A stretch of 64,000 nucleotides of DNA from Solanum dulcamara (Eukaryota > Streptophyta > Magnoliopsida > Solanales > Solanaceae): the NCBI RefSeq assembly GCF_947179165.1, contig NC_077242.1, positions 24,981,097 to 25,045,096 on the forward strand. The letters are read 5' to 3'. Below the pieces are notes generated by a model. It had not been told where the DNA came from and did not search any database. It worked only from the letters and a program-made list of their open reading frames with translations. Position 1 is the first letter of the stretch, and each line of letters opens with the position of its first letter. A program made the translations under genes and the position numbers. Below are positions 56,461 to 64,000 of the stretch, piece by piece.

Positions 56461-58379
56461 TCGGCACATGGAAACTCACCAAAATAGTAGCCTTCAACGC
56501 TCAACTTATCCATGGGAAGGAGAGTGCGGAGTGACGCCGGTCCCTATATGGTAATATCATGTAGGCAAAAATATGTGTTATTATTTTGAATGTACAAAGT
56601 ATGTGAGTATGCTATGCAATAAAGAACATAGTAGAGAGACATATATAGGCAATATGCATAAGTGAATGCATGCATGAGAAATCATCATGTGAATCTTTAA
56701 AATATTCATTTTTTGGGGAAGCGATCATAATTGACATTTAAGACCATGTGAGCTATTACATTAAATCCAAAATATCCCCCTACGTTGGCATGGGGAGACT
56801 ATTTGCCAGGTAGAACTTCGATCAACTTTAAACATTCTTTAACTTTAACTTTAATGTCTAATTGTGGATCTACTAGCCTAAAATAGCGGATAAGGGCCCC
56901 TATGGTGACACATAATTAATGCAACATGAGATTTTACTTAAGGACCCCTTCAGTCGATCCCCATCTACATGCTACATTCGGTGCTAGGTCAAGCCTCACG
57001 AAATAATATTTAAACATTAATATAGCCTAAGCATTATATAACTTTAACATTAAAACATCAATCGGTGGAATAGCTCATTAAAACCTTTCATTTGATTCAA
57101 TACGAGAATTGTCCTTTCACATTAAAACTGTACTTTGGTTAAGAAGCCCTTCATCAATCAATTATTTCATAAAGACTCCCATTCATAAGGATTTACTTCA
57201 TAACATTCATTGGAGTCAAACTTCATTTCAACTTTACTTCATCATAAGAAACTAGGTGGGTTCATTTCATAAAGAACCTCAAATATATTTAAAGAATGCT
57301 TGTATGCATGAGAGTGATATAAATGTATAAGATCAAACATCTTCAAAACAGCCCTCCATATGCACTTTAAAACTACCTTTCAAACCTTCATATAAGAACA
57401 TTAGTAACCCATTTATTTCATGAAATTAAGAGTCAATATATAATAATATAAATAAATAAACTTCAAATATATCATGAACTATGCATTTGGGATCATCATG
57501 TAAAAGCCCATAAGATTTCATCATTTAAAATTGAAAAGCTAGCTTGAGAAAAATATTTGGGCTCCATGGATGGAAGGACCCATGGATGAAAACCCACATA
57601 CCTTGAGGAGTCAACTCTTGAACGAAAAACTTGAAAAGAAATGGAGGCTTGATCTTCTTGGAGAGAAACCCTAGAATCTTTCTTGGAGATGGAGGAAGAA
57701 AGCTTGAGAGGAACTCGAGAGGTTAGGGTTTGGGTCGTAGAATTTCGAGTGAGAGTAAATGAGTGTAGAAATACTTAGGGGTCTCTTAGATAAGTGAAAT
57801 ATACCTTTAAAACAACCTCACTTTGGGTTAAAATATAGGAAAAGACTAAAATACCCCCAAAAAATTTGGTCGGAAGAGACTTCGTGTGGACCCTGGGGTT
57901 CCGTGATAAGGGACTTAGAGAATTTTGAGAAAAGGACTTGCAGGGTAGTCTCTGAATTTTCTTCACAGACACCTTAACGGTCCGTGAAATGGATCACGAC
58001 CCATGTAGGATGACCGTGGTGTAGGTCCTATTTGAGGCCTACAAGTGTGGCCATCACGAGCCACTACACGGGGTGTGAAAGTCTCCACCATCTGTGGACC
58101 CTGCCTTGGGAAAACTTCCCGAGGACTTTGGGGGAGGTGTCACCACGGAGGGCTTCATGGCCCATGGTGCACACCATGGTCCGTGGTCCTCCATTGTGGT
58201 TCGTCCTCTGCAGACTAAGTCTATGAATCTCTACCAAGGTTGCACACCACGACCCATGATGCCTATCACGATTTTTGAAGGCTTCTATGGTTAGCTTCTA
58301 GTGCCAGTTTTCTGCAACTTTTTGAGAATTCATACTTGGTTCTTTGGTTTAGGACCTTTCACATTTCTGGGGTCTTACA
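56461..58379 (-). repeat. 3' LTR of element 3, missing its outer end
   Basis: Homology with the other LTR starts at ACATGGAAACTCACC (56464 versus about 63932), so roughly 335 bp of the terminal end are missing and replaced by the 165-bp satellite. The inner end is intact (GGGGTCTTACA, 58369-58379). It is also related to the LTRs at 18153 and 34270 (GGTAATATCATGTAGGCAAAA near 56548). GC-richer CACGA/CCGTG-type words occur at 57880-58270. Confidence 0.85.
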
Positions 58380-58383
58380 ATAT

Positions 58384-58390
58384 CCCCCCC
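58384..58390 (-). other. Polypurine tract of element 3
   Basis: CCCCCCC on the plus strand (G7 on the minus strand), followed by TTGGGA, just inside the 3' LTR. The neighbouring TCATCTTCGAATGAGAATCA corresponds to the sequence before the element 1 tract. Confidence 0.75.
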
Positions 58391-58623
58391 TTGGGAACAT
58401 TCATCTTCGAATGAGAATCATTATCATAGAAAGAACATGACACGAGGACTAGCAACCCAACATGAATACAGTGACACTTGAAATGCATCAACCATGAGAT
58501 CTTTAAACCTAAACATAAAACATAACTTTAAAATTCAACTTCATGAACATGCACGCATATGAAGACTTAGGAAAAACTGAAACATAAGATTCTTAAACAT
58601 TTGAACATGAATGACTTATTACC

Positions 58624-59682
58624 TTAGGATTGAGTAGAATGAAAGAGATGAGGATAACGTTTTATCATATCCTCTTCCGCTTCCCATATAGCACTTTCGA
58701 GTTCTTGATTCCTCCAAAAGACTTTAATGGAGGCAACTTCTTTGTTCCTCAACCTTTTGACTTGATGGTCCAAGATTTCAACTGGAACTTCTTCATAGGT
58801 CAAATTCTCCTCAACATTCACTACCTCCAAAGTCACCATGGAGTTAGGGTCTCCCACACATTTTCTCAACATTGACACATGGAACACCGGGTGAATCTTG
58901 GTCATTTCCAAAGGTAATTCCAACTCATATGCAACTTTGCCAACCCGCTTTTGGATTTTATAAGGCCTCACATACCTAAGGCTCAATTTCTCTTTCTTAC
59001 CAAACCGAACCACACCCTTCATGGGTGATACCTTCAAATACACCAAATCATCTACATTAAATTCAAGATCCCTTCTTCTAGTGTTGGAGTATGACTTTTG
59101 ACAACTTTGAGCCATCTTCAACCTTTGTCTAATGATCTTCACCTTCTCCAAAGCATCAAGTACCAAATCGGGAACTAACAAGGTCATCTCACCTATTTCA
59201 AACCAACCAACTGGGGATCTACATAGCCTTCCGTACAAAGCCTCAAATGGCGCCATCTCAATACTCGAGTGATAACTATTATTGTAAGAAAATTCAATGA
59301 GCGGTAGGTAATCATCCCAACTCCATTTGAACTCCAACACACAAGACCTTAGCATATCTTCTAGGGTTTGAATTGTCCTTTTGGCTTGTCCATCGGTTTG
59401 AGGATGAAATGCGGTGCTTAACTTTACTTTAGTACCGAGGCCCTTTTGAAATGACCTCCAAAAGTGAAAAGTAAATTGAGTACCACTATCCAAAATGATC
59501 GACAATGGAACATAATACAATCTTATCAACTTTCGAATATACATCTTTGCATAATCTTCGACCCTATAGGAAGTCTTAACTGGTAGGAAGTGAGCCGACT
59601 TAGTCATTCTATCAATATTCACCCAAATAGAATCATGTCGCTTCAGAGTGTGAGGCAAACCCACTACACAATCCATATTCAC
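58624..59682 (-). pseudogene. Integrase catalytic core and chromodomain-like tail of element 3
   Basis: A 352-codon frame: MNMDCVVGLPHTLKRHDSIW with the first Asp, LSIILDSGTQFTFHFW with the second Asp, then [17 protein letters not shown], where the catalytic Glu seen in elements 1 and 2 (QAERTIQ, QSERTIQ) is Lys (codon at 59380-59382). Downstream are SWDDYLPLIEFSYNNSYHSS, VSPMKGVVRFGKK and the tail HQVKRLRNKEVASIKVFW, ESAIWEAEEDMIKRYPHLF. The frame is open, but the Glu-to-Lys change should abolish strand transfer. Confidence 0.92.
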
Positions 59683-60927
59683 ATCTTTCCATTTCCAAGT
59701 AGGGATTTCAATATCCTAGGCTAGACCACTTGACCTTTGATGTTCGGCCTTAACTTGTTGACAATTCGAATATTCGGACATGAACCTTGCCATGTCTTTC
59801 TTCATGCCACCACACCAATACAATTCTTTCAAGTCTCGATATATTTTCGTCAAACCGGGTTAAATAGAGTATGCAGAATTATGTGCTTCCATCGAGATCA
59901 AACTCCTTAGGCCATCCACATCCGATATACATAACCGACCTTGGTAATATAACACCTCATCTCCCCGTTGTGAAAAGACCACTACCTTCTTTTCTTTTAC
60001 CAACTTCTTTAACTCGACAAGTGTCGGGTTAAGGTCTTATTTCTACTTGACATCCACTACCAAAGAGAATTCAGACCCATTTTGGACTACCATACCACCA
60101 TCGTTGGTACCGCGCAACTTCACCCCTAATCTAGCCAACTGGTGAACATATTTCACCAACTCCCTCTTTTCTTCATCAACACGGGCCACACCCCCCATAG
60201 ACACTCTATTAAGTGCATCAGCAACCACATTGGCTTTAGCCAAATGATAATGCACACTCATGTCATAGTCCTTAAGGAGCTTTAACCACCTTCTTTGTGT
60301 TAGATTGAGGTCCTTTTGTGTGAACACATATTGAAGACTTTTATGGTCGGTATACACATTTACATGTGCCCCATAGAGGTTGTGTCACCAAATTTTCAAA
60401 GCAAAAACAACGGCGCCCAACTCAAGATTATGCGTCGGGTAGTTACGCTCATGAACTTTCAATTGCCTAGAAGCATAGGCTATGACCTTACCATTTTGCA
60501 TTAAAACACAACCTAAACCAATCTTCGAATCATCACAATAAACCACAAACCCTTCTAATCCTTCTAATAGAGTCAAAATATGAGCGGAGGTAAGTCGATC
60601 TTTTAAAGTTTGGAAATTCCTTTCACACTCATTCGTCCATATGAATTTCGCTTTCTTTTGAGTCAACTTTGTCATAGGAGATGAGATGGAAGAAAACCTT
60701 TGAACTAATATTCTATAGTAATTGGCTAGACCCAAGAAACTCCTAATGTCTGAAGGAGACAATAGTCTAGGCCAATTTTTGACCGCCTCCATTTTCTTGG
60801 GATCCACTTTAATCCCCTCACCGGAAACTATGTGACCAAGAAAGGCCACCTCCTTCAACAAAAAATCACACTTGCTAAATTTTGCAAACAATTGCCTATA
60901 CCTCAACGTTTGGAGCACAATCCTCAA
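59683..60927 (-). pseudogene. RT end, RNase H and integrase zinc region of element 3
   Basis: Frame 60927-60385 covers the RT thumb/connection ([29 protein letters not shown]) and RNase H ([16 protein letters not shown], where relatives have CDAS). Frame 60357-60043 continues it ([31 protein letters not shown]). A stop lies between them near 60384. 59683-60042 encodes a frameshifted integrase zinc region. Not functional. Confidence 0.88.
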
Positions 60928-60933
60928 ATGATC

Positions 60934-61173
60934 AGTCCTCTCATAGGTTTACTGCTTTCTAGTTATAGATAGCTGCTTTTGCTATGGGGATGAGTTAGAC
61001 GACCTTAATAGGTTAGCCGACTTATGAACCAACATAGGATCGGAGGTAAGGTTTATGTCCCTCTCCTTGTATTTTTCTGTTTTATTTTATGTTAAGGCTT
61101 GGGGGTGATGTTCAACCCCTGACTGTGCACAAGAGGTGGGAGCCTCGTGTAGGGTCTGTTCCCATAAAAAAAA
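60934..61173 (+). mobile_element. Unidentified 240-bp poly(A) retroposon with a 15-bp target duplication
   Basis: It interrupts the element 3 RT. A perfect 15-bp duplication AATCCTCAAATGATC flanks it (60919-60933, 61174-61188), and it ends CCCAT followed by an A-run. The body has no long frame and no clear tRNA boxes (GGGGATGAGTTAGACGACC, TAAGGCTTGGGGGTGATG, GGTGGGAGCCTCGTG). The long duplication and A-tail indicate L1-driven retroposition. It may be a SINE family or a processed transcript; source unknown. Confidence 0.85.
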
Positions 61174-61188
61174 AATCCTCAAATGATC

Positions 61189-62150
61189 CTTATGTTCTTC
61201 CTCACTCTGAGAGTATATCAAAACATCATCAATGAACACCACAACAAAAGTATCAAGGTAGGGTTTGAACACCCTATTCATTAGGTCCATGAACACCGTC
61301 GGCGCATTCGTCAACCCAAAAACTCATTACCGCAAACTCAAAGTGACTATACATTGTCCGAAATGCCATCTTGGTAATGTCACACCCCTCACCCTTAGTT
61401 GGTGATAGCCGGGACTAAAGGTTGATCTTGGAGATGTGACTCGCCCCTTGCAGTTGGTCAAACAAGTCATCTATCCTAGGAAGTGGATACTTGTTCTTAA
61501 TAGTCACCTTATTCAATTGACGGTAGTCTATGCTTATTTAAAGCAACCCATCCTTCTTTCTTACAAATAGAATAGGGGCACCCCATGACGAAATACTTGG
61601 CCTTATGAAATCCTTTAATTGTTCCTTCAACTCCTTCAATTCCACTAGGGCCATTTGGTAAGGAGGAATAGAGATAGGTTGGGCATTAGGAAGAAGATCG
61701 ATACCAAAATCAACTTCTCTTTCGGGAGGGACACCAAGAAGGTTATTGGGAAAGACATCGGGAAACTCATTGACTATAGTGACCGACTCAAGAAGAGGAC
61801 TTTTGGAGTCGACATCCTTAACCCTCACAATATGGTAGATACAACCCTTAGCAATCAATTTTTGAGCCTTGAGACAAGAAATGAATCTACCCTTCACCAC
61901 TGAATCATGACTTTCCCATTCAAGAACAGGCTCATTTGGGAATGAAACTTGACTCAATAAGTCCTACAATCTATGGAAGCATAAAATGCATGTAACCAAT
62001 ACACCCCAAGGATGACATCAAAATCTACCATGTCAAGATCTATAAGAAATAACTTTATACAAGATGGACACGGGACAACCCCTATAAACTTTCTAGCCAT
62101 AATCAACTCACCCATAGGGGTAGACACCAAATAAGGCTCTACTAACATTC
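61189..62150 (-). pseudogene. Protease end and RT fingers/palm of element 3
   Basis: Frames 62148-61954 (protease end: [35 protein letters not shown]), 61957-61538 (RT start: [42 protein letters not shown]) and 61314-61189 ([31 protein letters not shown] with the catalytic FIDD kept). Between 61314 and 61538 the RT is frameshifted and has lost short pieces. The [14 protein letters not shown] segment lacks several residues present in elements 1 and 2. Confidence 0.88.
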
Positions 62151-62154
62151 GGGC

Positions 62155-63379
62155 AATAAATCAATCCTCTTAACTAGGAATGGAGTAACAAATGACAAGT
62201 TTCCACCTAGCTCCAACAATGCATAGTCATCAAAAGTAAAGATCCTTAACATACCTATAACAACGTTTGGTGCTCTCTAAACTTCTTGCTTCCTGTGCAA
62301 GGCATAGAAACGGTTGGTGCATTGGCAACCTCTTTGAGCTTATTGGCCATGAGCCACTTGGCCTTGAGGCCTATTTCCACCACCACCTCTATAATCCTTA
62401 GCATGGTGACCCGGTTTTCCGCATTTGAAGCACGCATTTGAATCGGCCAAGCACTCCCCCTTGTGGGTCCTCCCATACTTCTTACATGGGCAAAAAGCAT
62501 GGGTGACAATATTATCTCTCGGGGCCATTTGGTTAGGACCTTTATCCTTGTTGAACTTGGAAGGATGAACATTAGTGGAACCTTGTCTCGTAAACTATTG
62601 CGCACCTTGACGGTTGCCAATGCTACCATAACCGGACCTTTGAGGGTTGGACCCTCCACCATCTACTCTAGCTTTCTTGAACCATCTAGACCTCTCCCTC
62701 AACTTCTCATCTTTGATTTTTTTGGCATAAATCATTAATTGGTAGATGTCTATCTCCTTGACCAACATGGCCATTTTTTATTCCTTGGACACCAAGCTTG
62801 AGATGCCGAAAATAAACTTACTCATCCTTGCCCAGGGATTAGAGACCATAGAGGGAGCATAGTTGGACATTTTCATGAACTTGAGGTCATACTCTCTCAC
62901 ACTTATACTCCCTTGATGGAGGTTGATGAACTCTTGGATTTTGGCTTCCTTAAGCTCCAACGGCAAGAAACGGTCTAGGAAGGCACTTTTGAACTATTTC
63001 CATTCTATTAGTTCCCTTTCTTCATTCCTCTGAACAATGTTGGTAAGTTACTAGTCCGACCTTTTCATTCAGTGGCACACCCATGATAGCCACAATCCGA
63101 TACACCTCATCGATAAACTCTATAGGTTTCTCATCTAGCTTAGAATCACCAAACTCGAGAAGATTCATCCTTTAAAAATCCTGCAAGAGGACGGACTTTG
63201 CACTAGAGGAGAAGGGACACATTGATTCCCTAGGTGGGCTACAATATGAGCTAATAATGCGACAATGTTGCGGAACTCGACATGAGTTACCCCTTCCTCC
63301 TGATGTAGGATACCCGGATCGAAGGAGCTTGGTCCTTGTCGTCAACCCTTGATCTTGTAGGTGGTTTTCCATGAGGCAT
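62155..63379 (-). pseudogene. gag of element 3, frameshifted
   Basis: A start ATG at 63379 (MPHGKPPTRSRVDDKDQAP) ends within about 30 codons. The gag domain appears near 62966-62778 (LELKEAKIQEFINLHQGSI, YDLKFMKMSNYAPSM) and the zinc-knuckle region near 62500-62391 (CPCKKYGRTHKGEC, then CFKCGKPGHHAKDY). The last Cys of the second knuckle is Tyr (62391-62393), so zinc binding is lost. Multiple shifts and stops are present. Confidence 0.85.
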
Positions 63380-63578
63380 TATCTAAAGAATACAAAATTG
63401 GTTGTTAGTTAGAGGAAAACTTACGGCACTCTAGGGCACGACATGAATTGAAAGAAGTGAAGACCTTCCTAAACGTCCCATAGTCTCCTATTCATACTTG
63501 TGGCATGCTTCAAAACCATGAATAATATCCTATTTGATGCGGTATGTTGGAATCTGAGAACCATTTCAAAACCTCATT

Positions 63579-63590
63579 CTTTGATACTAA
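63579..63590 (-). other. Decayed tRNA-Met primer site of element 3
   Basis: On the minus strand, TAGTATCAAAGA where elements 1 and 2 have TGGTATCAGAGC: two changes, both G to A. Confidence 0.7.
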
Positions 63591-63593
63591 GTT

Positions 63594-63999
63594 TGTCATG
63601 ACCCAAGCCTAGGGCATAGACGTGACACAGTGAATGAGACACCTAGAGGTACCTCACCCAAGCCTCTTAGCATTCATTAAAATTTTTATTGGTAATGATA
63701 AACAAAAAAAGTAGAGCATAAGGGATATAAGGGCTAAGTGACTTCATGTTAATAAGAGTCAAAAATAACATAACATCTTTTTCTATGTCCAACAATACCT
63801 TTTACATTAAGACTTGGCAAAGGCTAAGACATATCCCTAGCTCACCCTCAAGATTAGGTCAAAAATATCAAACTTAATTTAAATGTCTAAACATAACATA
63901 AGCTAGATTAGATAGGAGTGTCGTTCCTGAAACATGGAAACTCACCAAACTGGTAGCCTTCAACGCTTAACTTAGCCATGGGGAGGAGAGTGTGGAGCG
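63594..63999 (-). repeat. 5' LTR of element 3, cut by the window end
   Basis: The plus strand begins TGTCATGACCCAAGCCTAGGG and runs off the window. It matches the antisense LTRs at 34270 and 18153 in the first 150 bp, including the GACGTGACA and GAATGAG words. Confidence 0.88.
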
Positions 64000-64000
64000 A

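Larger units (their letters stand above)
56461..63999 (-). mobile_element. Old antisense chromovirus, element 3, left LTR truncated
   Basis: Read on the minus strand: 5' LTR (63594 and beyond the window), decayed primer site (63579-63590), gag, protease, RT, RNase H, integrase, chromodomain-like tail, polypurine tract (58384-58390 region), and 3' LTR (58379 down to about 56461). Coding parts have many frameshifts and stops. It is closer to element 1 than to element 2 in protein sequence. Only about 70 bp of the two LTRs can be compared, so age cannot be judged that way. Confidence 0.9.

Overview
This is plant nuclear DNA, very probably from Solanum or a close relative in the Solanaceae. The support is one intron-rich gene with canonical GT-AG splice sites and close relatives across dicots, SINEs of the TS/SolS type typical of Solanaceae, hAT-type MITEs, an L1-type LINE, and several Ty3/gypsy chromovirus (Tekay/Del-like) retrotransposons primed by initiator tRNA-Met. 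There are no prokaryotic genes, operons or CRISPR arrays. All alignments and difference counts below were made by eye.

Layout. (1) 1-15.2 kb: one complete plus-strand gene for an 800-residue DENN (AEX-3-type) protein, with 18 coding exons, a 906-bp intron in the 5' UTR and a possible intron in the 3' UTR. Its introns carry SINEs, MITEs and a dead antisense LINE, but no LTR elements. (2) 15.2-27.1 kb: repeats only. These are two SINEs, an AT/CT-rich simple-repeat tract, a hAT MITE split by an antisense LTR, a 1-kb foldback element with about 170-bp inverted arms, and a 2.5-kb satellite. The satellite has alternating 193/194-bp monomers forming a dimer of about 387 bp and is full of the octamer TGATACAT. 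A small doubtful two-exon gene lies beside it. (3) 27.1-39.6 kb: a chromovirus (element 1) with both LTRs and a 5-bp target duplication. Its pol is broken by frameshifts, a nonsense codon and a 2.3-kb solo LTR inserted antisense. (4) 39.6-45 kb: decayed gene pieces (a PPR fragment, a viroplasmin/RNase H1 N-terminal domain ORF and a three-exon F-box pseudogene), a SINE and a clear hAT MITE. (5) 45.0-54.4 kb: a young chromovirus (element 2) with two 2,066-bp LTRs differing at about five positions and one polyprotein frame interrupted by only two stop codons. (6) 54.9-56.45 kb: a satellite with an exact 165-bp period. (7) 56.46-64 kb: an old antisense chromovirus (element 3) whose left LTR is truncated where it meets the satellite. 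Its gag-pol is heavily decayed and carries a 240-bp poly(A) retroposon with a 15-bp target duplication; its right LTR runs off the window.

Only the DENN gene looks like a working host gene. The rest records successive insertions and decay: several elements have lost named catalytic or zinc-binding residues (LINE reverse transcriptase Asp, element 3 integrase Glu, element 3 zinc-knuckle Cys). The least explained structures are the TGATACAT dimeric satellite, the 165-bp satellite and its junction with the truncated LTR, the foldback element, and the antisense LTR promoter inside element 1.
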